Shown here: piece by piece, positions 42,775 through 52,578 of the stretch
How the letters are laid out: each line of letters starts with the position of its first letter
Position numbering within the stretch: the stretch's first letter is position 1
Assembly (NCBI GenBank): GCA_002737365.1
Contig: NSIL01000007.1
Location: forward strand, 1 to 64,000
DNA length: 64,000 bases
Source of the DNA: Acidobacterium sp.
GTDB lineage: Bacteria; Acidobacteriota; Vicinamibacteria; Vicinamibacterales; UBA2999
Direction: 5' to 3'
The notes under the pieces: model-generated
Told to the model about the DNA's origin: nothing
The model's input: the letters and a program-made list of their open reading frames with translations, nothing else
Database searches by the model: none
Translations under genes and position numbers: made by a program

Positions 42775-43464
42775 CTACCAGATACCCGGCAACAGGCGCG
42801 ATCGCACTTGCCGCTGGTAGGCGCGATACTTCTCGCCGTGCGCCGCCATCAGTGAGGCTTCCTCCCACGGTATCGCCACGATCAAATACGCGGTGCTGAT
42901 CGCCGCGAACAGCAGCCGGCTGTGGGTCATGTGGGCGACACTGAACACCATCAGGATCCAGGCCAGGTAGATGGGATGCCGGACGAAGCCGAACAGTCCG
43001 GTGGCCGTGAACTCGACCAGACGAGCGGGAGGCGCGACGCGAACGCCTGCCAGCTCCCACACTCCGATCGCGGCCGCGGCGCGGCCCGTCATTGAGATAC
43101 CGGTCACGACCAGGATCCGCGACACCCAGAGCCATGGTCCGTCGAGGGTCCAGGCCACGCCGGGCAACGGTTGCCAGAGCCAGCACACGGCGAGGAACAG
43201 CAGGCTGGCGATCCACACGTAGAGGCTTCGCGCCAACTCGGCCGGAACCGTTCTGGTGAGCCACGCCTTGGCGCCAGTCCTGGCCATCAGGCTGTGGTGC
43301 AGGGCGAACACGGTGAAGAGCACCACGTTGAAGCCGATGATGGGCCACGCCGGTTCGACGGTGGCCGGCGCGGGCGTGTCGAGGCGGATGCCAAACACCA
43401 GCGCAAACGATCCGAGTGACAGGGCGAAGACCACGGCGCCGATCCAGACGAAGGCGGTGCGCAC
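42775..43464 (-). CDS. NnrU/isoprenylcysteine methyltransferase-like membrane protein
   Basis: A 229-residue protein with about six membrane helices. The C-terminal half has GLFGFVRHPIYLAWILM and PWEEASLMAAHGEKYRAYQ, the SAM-binding RHPxY and E-x-x-L signature of the ICMT/PEMT/NnrU superfamily. The N-terminal half (NVVLFTVFALHHSLMAR) resembles NnrU and MddA methanethiol methyltransferases. The substrate is uncertain. Start GTG 43464 follows TATAAT (43475-43470) by five bases. Confidence 0.85.
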   Translation of the reverse strand: MRTAFVWIGAVVFALSLGSFALVFGIRLDTPAPATVEPAWPIIGFNVVLFTVFALHHSLMARTGAKAWLTRTVPAELARSLYVWIASLLFLAVCWLWQPLPGVAWTLDGPWLWVSRILVVTGISMTGRAAAAIGVWELAGVRVAPPARLVEFTATGLFGFVRHPIYLAWILMVFSVAHMTHSRLLFAAISTAYLIVAIPWEEASLMAAHGEKYRAYQRQVRSRLLPGIW

Positions 43465-43475
43465 GAACTATTATA

Positions 43476-43519
43476 GGGTTCAGACCCCGGCCCGCACATC
43501 CGCCGGGGTCTGACCCCTG
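43476..43519. repeat. Inverted repeat of the GGGGTCAGACCC family
   Basis: CAGACCCCGG (43481-43490) and CCGGGGTCTG (43503-43512) form a ten-base-pair hairpin with a 12-base loop. They sit in the divergent promoter gap between the membrane methyltransferase and ketosynthase genes. The unit is the same as at 34751-34792. Confidence 0.75.
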
Positions 43520-43526
43520 AGACCCT

Positions 43527-44792
43527 GTGACCCAACCAATCGCCATCACCGGCATCGGCGTCGTCTCCGCTTTTGGCGTCGGGCGCGAGGTCTATTGGGA
43601 CGCCATTCGCCGCGGTCAGAGCGGGACGCGCGCCATCACCGAATTTGACGTCTCGACCTACCCCTGCAAGGTGGCCGCACCGGTGCCGCCCGTCGACATC
43701 ACGGCGGCCATGCCCCTCGCGGGTGAATTAAGCGCCCGCGACTCGCACGCCGATCCCAGGCGCTACTCCCGGGCGGCGTTGTTCGGCGTGATCGCCGCGC
43801 GTGAGGCCTGGAACGACGCCGGCCTGACCTTCGGCCAGGCCAACGCCGGCGTCATCATCGGCAGTGGCGGTGGCGGCATCGACGTCGGCGAACGACAGTA
43901 CCAGGACTTCTTCACCACCGGCGGCAAGCACGTGACGCCGTACGCCATCGCCCTCGGAATCTGCGGCATGGTCTCGAGCGAGATCTCGATCGCGCTGGGC
44001 GTGCGCGGCATCAGCCACGTGATGTCGACCGGCTGCACCAGCTCCACCGACGCGCTGGGGTACGCCTGCATGCTGCTGCGCGCGGGCGAGTGCGACGTGC
44101 TGCTGTCGGGTGGCGCCGATGGCTGCGTGCTGCCGGGCATGATTTTCGGCTTCTCACGCATGCGCGCGGTCTCGACCCACTACAACGATCGCGGCGCCGA
44201 GGCGTCACGCCCGTTCGATCGCGGCCGCGATGGCTTCGTGCTGGGCGAGGGCGCGTGGATGCTGGCGCTGGAGCTGGAGAGCCGGGCGCGCGCGCGCGGC
44301 GCCGCTATCTACGCCACCATCGATGGCTACGCCTCGACCTGCGATGCCTATCACCGTGTGCAGATGGATCCCGACGGCGAACAGATCGTGCGCTGCATGC
44401 AGACGGCGATGGCGCGGGCGGGACGCGCGCCTGAGGAAATTGGTTACATCAACTACCACGGCACCTCGACGCAGTTGAACGATGCGATCGAGGCGCGTTG
44501 CACGCGCTTGGCCTTCGGCGCGCTGGCCGATGGCATTCCCGGGTCGTCCACCAAGTCGATGATCGGGCACCCGCAGGGTGCCAGCGGTGCGGCCGGGGTC
44601 GTCGCCACCGCGCTCGGGATGTCGCGCGGCTTCTTGCCGCCGACCATCAACCTGACCGATCCCGATCCCAACTGCGACCTCGACTTCATTCCCAACCAGG
44701 GTCGTGCCGCCCAGCCGGAGGCGGCGCTCTGCAATTGCCTGGGGTTCGGCTCGAAGAACAGTGCCGTGGTGCTCGGCCGCTCGCATGGATGA
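43527..44792 (+). CDS. Beta-ketoacyl-[acyl-carrier-protein] synthase family protein
   Basis: A 421-residue FabF-like condensing enzyme. The catalytic triad residues are the Cys in MSTGCTSSTDALG, His in NYHGTSTQLND, and His in TKSMIGHPQGASG; the C-terminal GFGSKNSAVVLG is also conserved. It joins malonyl-ACP to an acyl primer. The unusual QLND (rather than TxxND) and its position before an FAD-dependent reductase and an ICMT suggest a specialised lipid or polyketide role rather than housekeeping fatty acid synthesis. Start GTG 43527. Confidence 0.92.
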   Translation: MTQPIAITGIGVVSAFGVGREVYWDAIRRGQSGTRAITEFDVSTYPCKVAAPVPPVDITAAMPLAGELSARDSHADPRRYSRAALFGVIAAREAWNDAGLTFGQANAGVIIGSGGGGIDVGERQYQDFFTTGGKHVTPYAIALGICGMVSSEISIALGVRGISHVMSTGCTSSTDALGYACMLLRAGECDVLLSGGADGCVLPGMIFGFSRMRAVSTHYNDRGAEASRPFDRGRDGFVLGEGAWMLALELESRARARGAAIYATIDGYASTCDAYHRVQMDPDGEQIVRCMQTAMARAGRAPEEIGYINYHGTSTQLNDAIEARCTRLAFGALADGIPGSSTKSMIGHPQGASGAAGVVATALGMSRGFLPPTINLTDPDPNCDLDFIPNQGRAAQPEAALCNCLGFGSKNSAVVLGRSHG

Positions 44793-45990
44793 TGTCGTCA
44801 TTGCCGGCGGCGGGCCGGCCGGCGCGTTGGCGGCGCTCATTCTGGCGCGCGCCGGCGCGAGGGTCCGGGTGTTCGAGCGCGCGCGTTTCCCCCGTCACAA
44901 GCTGTGCGGCGACACGCTGAATCCCGGAGCGCTCGCGGTGCTCTCGCGGCACCTCGACACCGCTGATTTGCTCGCCAGCAGCGACGACATCCACGGCATG
45001 CTGATCACCGGCCCCGGCGGCGTTGCCGTGCGGGCGACCTATGGCGCTGGCATGACCGGCCGCGCCGTCACGCGCCGCGTGCTCGATGCGTGGCTGCTGC
45101 GGCAGACGTGCGAGGCGGGTGCGCAGGTGGAAGAGGGTGTCGCGGTGAAAGGCGCGCAGGTGGCATCAGGACGCATCCACGGCATCACGGTGGCACGGCG
45201 CGGTGGTGGGGACGCGAGGCATGACAGCCGCCTGGTCATTGCGGCCGATGGCCGGCGGTCAACGCTGGCGTTCGCGCGCGGCCTGGCGCATCAGCCGGTC
45301 CGGCCACGGCGCTGGGCGATCGGCGGATACTTCACCGGCGTCGCCGGCTGCGGAGCCGTTGGCGAAATGCACGTCCGTAAGGGCCACTACATTGGCATCG
45401 CGCCCGTGCCCGGCGGCCTGACGAATGTCTGCGTGGTGATGCCCCATGCCGCCGGCGATCAGCCGTTTGGCGCGCCGAGAGACCTGATGCGCCGGCGGCT
45501 CGATGCCGATCCTGCGCTCCGCGACCGGTTCACCAACGCGCGCGCCGAAGGCGAACCGGTCATGCTGGGACCGATGGCGGTCGACAGCACGGCCGCCGGT
45601 GAGCCGGGCCTGTTGCTGGCCGGGGATGCGGCGGGCTTCATCGATCCCATGACCGGTGATGGCTTGCGCCTGGCGCTGGCTGGCGCGGAACTGGCGGCCG
45701 CCGTGGCGCTGGAAGTGCTGGCGGGTCGCCTCTCGCCTGAGACCGCGCACCTCGAACTGACGCGGCGCCGGCAGGCGGCATTCGCCGCCAAGTGGCGCTT
45801 CAACCGCACGTTGCGATCGCTTGTGACCTCACCGCAGGGCGTGTCCGCCGCCGCGGTCGCGGCTCGCGTGGTGCCGTCGCTGTTCGAGGCGGTCATCCGC
45901 TACGCCGGAGACTGTGGGCAGGTTCCGGCTGACCATCTCCGCCGAGGCTACGGCGGTCAAGACGCCGAACGTGGCAGCCGCGGGGTATGA
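44785..45990 (+). CDS. Geranylgeranyl reductase-type FAD-dependent oxidoreductase
   Basis: A 401-residue flavoprotein. The N-terminal FAD motif is VVIAGGGPAGALAALILARAG broken as GGGPAG plus downstream VRVFERARFPRHKLCGD, which is the RxxxPxxKxCGD signature of the geranylgeranyl reductase group. The second FAD motif is LLLAGDAAGFIDPMTGDGLRLAL. Members reduce isoprenoid double bonds or hydroxylate and epoxidise aromatic substrates. ATG 44785 overlaps the ketosynthase stop by eight bases, and the 3' end overlaps the ICMT start as ATGA. Confidence 0.9.
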   Translation: MDDVVIAGGGPAGALAALILARAGARVRVFERARFPRHKLCGDTLNPGALAVLSRHLDTADLLASSDDIHGMLITGPGGVAVRATYGAGMTGRAVTRRVLDAWLLRQTCEAGAQVEEGVAVKGAQVASGRIHGITVARRGGGDARHDSRLVIAADGRRSTLAFARGLAHQPVRPRRWAIGGYFTGVAGCGAVGEMHVRKGHYIGIAPVPGGLTNVCVVMPHAAGDQPFGAPRDLMRRRLDADPALRDRFTNARAEGEPVMLGPMAVDSTAAGEPGLLLAGDAAGFIDPMTGDGLRLALAGAELAAAVALEVLAGRLSPETAHLELTRRRQAAFAAKWRFNRTLRSLVTSPQGVSAAAVAARVVPSLFEAVIRYAGDCGQVPADHLRRGYGGQDAERGSRGV

Positions 45991-46508
45991 CGAATCAGGC
46001 GCTGGCGATTGCCGTGCTCACCGTGGTCGCCGCCCTGCTCATGATGGCGGGCGAGCTGGTCCTGTCGCAGTTCAACGAGCGGCAACTGCGCACCAAGGGG
46101 GCGATTGAGCCGCCGGGCGACGTCATCGGCATCATGCGCTGGGCCTATCCCGTGTCGTTCATCGCCATGGCGGTCGAAGGCGCGTGGTCGGGACCATCGC
46201 CCGGTACCATCCTGGCGGGAGGCCTGATCCTGTTCGGCCTGGCGAAGGCGCTGAAGGTCTGGGCCATCGGCTCGCTCGGTTCGCGCTGGAGCTACCGCGT
46301 ACTGATTCTGCCTGGCATGCCGTTGGTGACTTCGGGCCCCTATCGCTTCATCGCGCATCCCAACTACCTCTCGGTGATCGGCGAGTTGGTCAGCGTTGCG
46401 ATGGTCGTCGCGGCGCCGATCACCGGACTGGTGGCGGTCTTCGGCTTCGGCCTGCTGATGCGCGCGCGGATCCGCGTCGAAGATCGGGCGCTTGGGCGAG
46501 TAGAATGA
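45987..46508 (+). CDS. Isoprenylcysteine carboxyl methyltransferase family protein
   Basis: A 173-residue membrane methyltransferase with about five helices. The C-terminal signature GPYRFIAHPNYLSVIGEL and RARIRVEDRAL is that of the ICMT family, whose bacterial members O-methylate lipid phenols or carboxylates. In type III polyketide clusters an ICMT homologue methylates alkylresorcinols; a similar tailoring step after the ketosynthase and flavoprotein is possible. It overlaps neighbours on both sides by four bases. Confidence 0.9.
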   Translation: MTNQALAIAVLTVVAALLMMAGELVLSQFNERQLRTKGAIEPPGDVIGIMRWAYPVSFIAMAVEGAWSGPSPGTILAGGLILFGLAKALKVWAIGSLGSRWSYRVLILPGMPLVTSGPYRFIAHPNYLSVIGELVSVAMVVAAPITGLVAVFGFGLLMRARIRVEDRALGRVE

Positions 46509-47941
46509 CGCCCGTGAAGCTGCCCAAATGGGCGACGGCGCTCGATTTCGTGGCCGTCGTGATGGCGATCGTCGCCCTGTCGGTGCTCGTCGCCGGCGGT
46601 TTCCGCCTGATGATCTTCGGGAGCCGCCTGTCGGTCACCGACTGGTGGCGGCCGGCGCTGTGGAGCGTGGCTGCGATGATTGTCCGCCACGCCATTGTGC
46701 GGCAGCATCCACTGCCGCAGCGGGTGGTGCAGTCGGTGCGGCGCTGGTGGCGCGATCCGGTGACCAGGACGGTGTTGCCGATTCACCTCGCGACGCGTGG
46801 CGGCGTGCTGGCGGTCGGCTTTCTCGCCGTGATCCTGATCGGCTTTCCGCCGGAAGCCACCTCGCGCTGGCGGATCTATTCGAACGACTTCCTCGATCTG
46901 CCGGCGCGATGGGACACCGGGTGGTATCTCGGCATCGCCATGGAGGGCTACAAGTTCGACTCCAATGCGCGGGCCGACTACCAGCAGAACATCGCGTTCT
47001 TTCCGGCCTTCCCGATGACGGTGCGGTACCTGTCAACCGTCCTCGGCCGTCAGCCGTTGTGGACGGGTGTGGGGGTGTCGCTGGTGGCGTTCTTCCTGGC
47101 GCTCAGCTACTTCCTTCGGCTTGCCCGCGACGAATTGAAGGACGAGGAGCAGGCCGTGACGGCGGTGATGTTACTGGCCGCCTATCCATTTGCCGTGTTC
47201 TTTAGTGCGGCCTACACGGAGGGCCTGTTCCTGCTGACCATGGTGGCTGCGGTCTACCATTTCCGCCATGAGCAGTGGTGGCGCGCCGCGGCCTGGGGAT
47301 TTCTCTGCGGGCTGACGCGGCCCAATGGCAGTTTCCTGTCGCTCGCGCTCGGCTTGATGGCGATGGCACCCCTGTGGGGGAGCGTGTGGCGTCCGGCTTC
47401 AGCCGGACCAGGCCACCCAGTCGGAGCCACCGGCTGGCCGACTCTGGGCAAGTGCCTGCTGGCAGCCTCGGCTCCGGGGTTCGGCATGCTGACGTTCTCG
47501 GCCTACATCTACGGGCTGACCGGTCATCCGTTCAAGTGGACCGAGCAGAACGTGGCGTGGGGCCGGGTGTATCGCAGCCTCGACTCGCTGGTCTCGGATC
47601 GCGTCGATTTCATCGCCACCAACGGCGTCTACAATTACGCCTCGACGCAAACGATTGACTTTTTCTACCTGCTCGCAGTGCTGTTCATGCTGGCGGCCGT
47701 GTGGCCGGTGTATCGCCGCTTCGGCCTGCCCTATGCCGTGCTGTTGCTGGTCAACCTGCTGCCGCCGATGGCCGCGGGTGGCATGCTCTCGATGGGGCGT
47801 GTCACGTCCGTGTTGTTCCCAGCGTTCTTGTGGATGGGCGGCGCCATTCCCACGCGCCATCGCACCGCGTGGATCGCGTGCTTCGCCTGCCTGCAGGGCT
47901 TCGTCGCGGTGATGTTCTTTACCTGGCGCCCGCTGTTTTAG
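46505..47941 (+). CDS. PIG-V-like mannosyltransferase family membrane protein
   Basis: A 478-residue polytopic membrane protein with about ten helices. A periplasmic loop with RWDTGWYLGIAMEGYKF and NIAFFPAFPMTVRYLS matches the RWDxxWY and FFPxxP motifs of PIG-V and related GT-C mannosyltransferases, with the Asp as likely catalytic base. The donor would be a lipid-linked sugar. ATG 46505 overlaps the ICMT stop as ATGA; a GTG at 46514 is an alternative with TAGAAT seven bases upstream. A palindromic repeat encodes an extra RPASAGP segment within a loop. Confidence 0.87.
   Translation: MTPVKLPKWATALDFVAVVMAIVALSVLVAGGFRLMIFGSRLSVTDWWRPALWSVAAMIVRHAIVRQHPLPQRVVQSVRRWWRDPVTRTVLPIHLATRGGVLAVGFLAVILIGFPPEATSRWRIYSNDFLDLPARWDTGWYLGIAMEGYKFDSNARADYQQNIAFFPAFPMTVRYLSTVLGRQPLWTGVGVSLVAFFLALSYFLRLARDELKDEEQAVTAVMLLAAYPFAVFFSAAYTEGLFLLTMVAAVYHFRHEQWWRAAAWGFLCGLTRPNGSFLSLALGLMAMAPLWGSVWRPASAGPGHPVGATGWPTLGKCLLAASAPGFGMLTFSAYIYGLTGHPFKWTEQNVAWGRVYRSLDSLVSDRVDFIATNGVYNYASTQTIDFFYLLAVLFMLAAVWPVYRRFGLPYAVLLLVNLLPPMAAGGMLSMGRVTSVLFPAFLWMGGAIPTRHRTAWIACFACLQGFVAVMFFTWRPLF
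47391..47408. repeat. REP-like palindrome GTCCGGCTTCAGCCGGAC inside a gene
   Basis: An 18-base near-perfect palindrome related to the intergenic copy at 20164-20181. Here it lies within the PIG-V-like gene and is translated in frame. Confidence 0.75.
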
Positions 47942-47958
47942 ATCTAGAGCGCGGCGAT

Positions 47959-48183
47959 TCACTGGCGCCCGATCGCCTGGACGGCCGCTTCGTGGCCCGT
48001 CACATCGTCGATGCCCGCAAAGTTCATTTGCGCCAGGTCCTTCGCCAGCCACTTCAGCAGTCTCCACGGATCTTCTAGTTGGAACGCCGGTCGCTCCTGC
48101 ACCTTCGCTCCCAGGTGCAGGACGAGACCAATGCCGTCCTGGTCGCGCAGTTGCGTGGTGGCGAAATATTCGGGCGGCGTCAC
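47959..48183 (-). CDS. Small hypothetical protein
   Basis: A 74-residue soluble protein beginning MTPPEYFATTQLRDQDGIGLV, with DPWRLLKWLAKDLAQM and a conserved-looking GIDDVTGHEA. No family is recognised. The start is taken as GTG 48183 because TAGGAT (48196-48191) ends seven bases upstream; ATG 48192 lies inside that box. It converges on the PIG-V-like gene and is divergent from the large operon. Confidence 0.65.
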   Translation of the reverse strand: MTPPEYFATTQLRDQDGIGLVLHLGAKVQERPAFQLEDPWRLLKWLAKDLAQMNFAGIDDVTGHEAAVQAIGRQ

Positions 48184-48241
48184 GGCCACCATCCTAAAGC
48201 CTGCGCGCTGGTTCTAGCGTCCAAAGCATATGCCCGGAGGC

Positions 48242-48247
48242 TATACT
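48242..48247 (+). promoter_or_regulatory. -10 element of the MoxR/DUF58 operon
   Basis: TATACT ends nine bases before ATG 48257, the first gene of the eight-gene operon. Confidence 0.5.
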
Positions 48248-48256
48248 CGACGCACG

Positions 48257-50758
48257 ATGTCTCGCCGCGTCTGGCTGCTCCTGGCTTCAGTCGTGCTCAC
48301 CATCGGCCTGACGCCGTTCGTCACGGCCGGCCAGTCGCCGGCGGTGGCGGCGGTCCGCGTCAACGCCGAGAAGTCGTGGCGGGGCGGCCGCCTCGACGAA
48401 GTCGACAAGTTCGCCGACGCGTTTCCCAAGGACGAGATACTAGCGGTGCTACGTGCCAGGGCCAGCTCGGCCCGCGGCGACTACGCCCGCGCCGAATCGG
48501 TGCTGCAGCCGTTTGCCGCCATCAACCCGTCGGGTGAGGCCGCGCTCGAGGTCGGCCTGCTGCATCAGTTGGTCGGGCGCCGGGTTGAGGCGCGCCGGAG
48601 CCTGCAGTTGGTGATGCTGGGCGAGCAGCGTAATCCCACGGCTCGCGATTACCTGCGCGCCGCGCGTGCGGCTCGCGCCCTGGGCCGGTTTGACGATGCC
48701 AACGCGTTCTTCCGCGATGCCGATCGCCTGGCGCCGAACGATCCGGCGATCAACAGCGAATGGGGCGACCTGTTCGTTGAGAAGTACAACAACAAGGACG
48801 CGGCGCGTTCGTTCCAGGAAGCGCTGAAGGCGGATCCGGACTACGGTCCGGCCCTGCTTGGCATGGCGCGCTCGGTGGCCGACCAGAATCCCGCCCAGGC
48901 CGTGGGCCTGGCACAGCAGGCCCTGACCCACAACCCGATCGACTTCGGTGCGCACCTGTTTGTCGCCGAGATGGCGATCTACCAGGACAAGAAAAAGGAC
49001 GCGGTCGAGTCGATTGAGAAGGTGCTGGCGATCAACCCGATGCACCTCGCAGCGTTGTCGATGCAGGCGGCGCTGGCCTACGTCGAAGGGCGCACGGCGG
49101 ATCACGACGCGGCAGTCGCGGCCGCCCTCAAGATTCATCCCACCTATGGTGAGATTCACCGCGTCGTCGGTGCCATCACCGCGCACTATTATCGCTTTGA
49201 CGAAGCCGTTGAGCACGTGCGCAAGGGCATCGCCCTCGATCAGACCAACACCAAGGCCTATGCCGACCTCGGCACTCACCTGATGCGGACCGGTGACGAG
49301 CGCAACGCGCGTCGCGCTTTTGAGACGGCGTTCAAGACCGACCCGTGGAACGTCGTCACTTTCAATTCGCTGGACCTGCTCGATCGTCTCGATACGTTCG
49401 ACACCATTCGCGAAGGCGACATGGTGATTCGGCTGCATCCGGACGAAAAGGACGTGCTGCGGCAGTACGTGCCGCAGCTCGCCAGGGAATCGCTCGAGGC
49501 ACTGAGCAAACGATGGGAGTTCACGCCCACGGGTCCGATCCTGATCGAGATGTTTCCGAATCATGACGACTTCGCGGTGCGGACGCTGGGCCTGCCCGGC
49601 ATGATCGGGGCGCTCGGCGCGTGTTTCGGCCGCGTCGTCACCGTCGATTCGCCCAAGGCCCGCGAGCCCGGCAGCTTCAACTGGGGCGAGACGCTGTGGC
49701 ACGAGATGGCCCACGTCATCACCCTGCAGCTGTCGAACAACCGGCTGCCGCGGTGGTTGAGCGAGGGCGCGTCGGTCTACGAAGAGCGGCGGGCGCGCCC
49801 GCAATGGGGCCGCGAGATGGACGTGCCATTCGCGCGCCACCTGGAGCGCGGCAAGCTGATCAGCCTGCGCGACCTCAACTCCGGGTTCAGCAACCCGGAG
49901 CAGATCTCGTACTCCTATTACCAAGCGTCACTGGTCGTCGAGCACATTGTCGACCTCTATGGCCAGCCCAGGCTGCGCGCGCTGGTCGCGGCCTACGCCG
50001 ACGGCACCGACACCGAGACGGCTATTCGTCAGGCGCTCGGTGTCGACATCGACGCGTTGCAGAAGTCCTTCGATGCCTTCCTCGAGACGCGCTACGCCGG
50101 CATGCGCCGGGCCCTTGCGGCACCCGAGGGGTTGAAACCCGAGATGCCGGCCGAACAGATCAGGGCGATCGCTTCGGCGAATCCCGGCAGCTTTGCCGCG
50201 CAGATGGCGCTCGGTGAGGCACTGATGGCGAGCAATCCCGACGGCGCCATGGCCGCCTTCGAGCGCGCCGCGCAGCTCGTCCCGAACGTCACTGGTGACG
50301 GGAGCCCCAATGCGCTGATCGCGGCGGTCGCCGTGAAGAAAGGCGACCAGGCGCGGGCGGCCAGCGCACTGGAGAGCATGGTCGCTCGAAGTAACACCGA
50401 TCTCGCATCGGCGCGCCAGCTCGCCAGCTTGCTGGATCCCGCGCGCGAGCGCAGCCGGCTGCAGCTGGCCCTGAAGAGCGTCGTGGCCGTGGACCCGTTC
50501 GATGGCGCGGCCCATGCCACGCTCGGCCGGCTCGACCTCGAGGCCAGGAAGCTGGACGATGCGATCCGCAGCTTCCGTGTCGCGCTGGCCACCAAGCCGC
50601 TCGATCGGGCGAGCGCGCATGCCGACCTGGCCGAAGCACTGGCCGAAGCCGGCCAGCGTGATGAGGCGAAGAGAGAAGCCTTGGCGGCACTCGAGATCGC
50701 GCCCACCTTTACGCGGGCCCAGGACCTGCTGCTCAAGCTGGCGCAAGGGAGTCGCTGA
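48257..50758 (+). CDS. Exported TPR protein with MA-type metallopeptidase domain
   Basis: An 833-residue protein with a signal peptide (LLLASVVLTIGLTPFVTAG). Residues 30-390 are tetratricopeptide repeats. A gluzincin-type peptidase domain follows, with zinc ligands in WHEMAHVITLQ and a downstream Glu in LPRWLSEGASVYEE. More TPRs fill residues 640-833. Such TPR/peptidase-MA proteins are secreted or periplasmic, and the operon context suggests action on envelope proteins. ATG 48257 is preferred to 48230. Its stop overlaps the DUF4159 start. Confidence 0.9.
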   Translation: MSRRVWLLLASVVLTIGLTPFVTAGQSPAVAAVRVNAEKSWRGGRLDEVDKFADAFPKDEILAVLRARASSARGDYARAESVLQPFAAINPSGEAALEVGLLHQLVGRRVEARRSLQLVMLGEQRNPTARDYLRAARAARALGRFDDANAFFRDADRLAPNDPAINSEWGDLFVEKYNNKDAARSFQEALKADPDYGPALLGMARSVADQNPAQAVGLAQQALTHNPIDFGAHLFVAEMAIYQDKKKDAVESIEKVLAINPMHLAALSMQAALAYVEGRTADHDAAVAAALKIHPTYGEIHRVVGAITAHYYRFDEAVEHVRKGIALDQTNTKAYADLGTHLMRTGDERNARRAFETAFKTDPWNVVTFNSLDLLDRLDTFDTIREGDMVIRLHPDEKDVLRQYVPQLARESLEALSKRWEFTPTGPILIEMFPNHDDFAVRTLGLPGMIGALGACFGRVVTVDSPKAREPGSFNWGETLWHEMAHVITLQLSNNRLPRWLSEGASVYEERRARPQWGREMDVPFARHLERGKLISLRDLNSGFSNPEQISYSYYQASLVVEHIVDLYGQPRLRALVAAYADGTDTETAIRQALGVDIDALQKSFDAFLETRYAGMRRALAAPEGLKPEMPAEQIRAIASANPGSFAAQMALGEALMASNPDGAMAAFERAAQLVPNVTGDGSPNALIAAVAVKKGDQARAASALESMVARSNTDLASARQLASLLDPARERSRLQLALKSVVAVDPFDGAAHATLGRLDLEARKLDDAIRSFRVALATKPLDRASAHADLAEALAEAGQRDEAKREALAALEIAPTFTRAQDLLLKLAQGSR

Positions 50759-51558
50759 TGCGCCAGCCACGTTGGGTCGCCGCCATCTCCTTGCTCGTGG
50801 CTGTGGTCTGGCTCGCGTCAGAGGTGAGCGCGCAGATCCCGGTCGTTGGCGGCGACAAGTTCCAGGGCCTGAAGTGGACCTTCGTGCGGATCAAGTACGG
50901 CTCGTATTCCGGCGAGGGCACTGGCAACGGCGGCAATTCGCAGTTGGCCTATTGGGACGATCCCTGGGCCATTGACGCCCCGGCGGCCGAACAGAACCTG
51001 TCGCGCCGCATCAAGTCAGTCACGGCCATCGAAGTGGGCGAGCCGCAGGTGCTCAACCTCGAGGACGAGCAGCTCTTTCAATATCCGTGGCTCTACATTG
51101 TCGAGCCCAGCAACCTGGTCTTGAGCGAGAAAGAAGTCACGATCCTGCGCGAGTTCCTGCTGCGCGGCGGCACCCTGACAATGGACGATTTTCATGGTCC
51201 CTACGAGTGGGACCTGACGGTCCGCCAATTGCAGCGGGTGTTTCCGGATCGGCAGATTGTCGAGATCGCGCCACCGCATCCCATCTACACCTGTTTCTAC
51301 CGCCTCGAGAAATACCCGCAGATTCCCGGCCTCGGCTCGTTTTTGAGCGGCCGCACTTGGGAAAAGGGCGGCTTCGTCGCGCGGCTGCGCGGCATTCTTG
51401 ACGACGCCGGCCGGCCGATGGTGCTGATCAACTGGAACACCGACATGGGCGACGGCGTGGAGTGGTCGAACGCGCAGGAATACCCGGGCTACATCAAGTG
51501 GACGGCGCAGGCCTACCAGATGCTGATCAACGAAGTGATCTATACGCTGACACACTGA
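50758..51558 (+). CDS. DUF4159 domain protein
   Basis: A 266-residue exported protein (signal peptide ISLLVAVVWLASEVSAQ). The DUF4159 domain has the start FVRIKYGSY, EPQVLNLEDEQLFQYPWLYIVEP, LREFLLRGGTLTMDDFHG, PDRQIVEIAPPHPIYTCFY, and the C-terminal INWNTDMGDG. It resembles a glutamine-amidotransferase-like fold without a catalytic Cys. DUF4159 proteins usually accompany MoxR/DUF58/BatA operons, as here. Function unknown. ATG 50758 shares a base with the preceding TGA. Confidence 0.92.
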   Translation: MRQPRWVAAISLLVAVVWLASEVSAQIPVVGGDKFQGLKWTFVRIKYGSYSGEGTGNGGNSQLAYWDDPWAIDAPAAEQNLSRRIKSVTAIEVGEPQVLNLEDEQLFQYPWLYIVEPSNLVLSEKEVTILREFLLRGGTLTMDDFHGPYEWDLTVRQLQRVFPDRQIVEIAPPHPIYTCFYRLEKYPQIPGLGSFLSGRTWEKGGFVARLRGILDDAGRPMVLINWNTDMGDGVEWSNAQEYPGYIKWTAQAYQMLINEVIYTLTH

Positions 51559-51564
51559 GGTTTC

Positions 51565-52575
<1,011 letters not shown>

Positions 52576-52578
52576 GCC

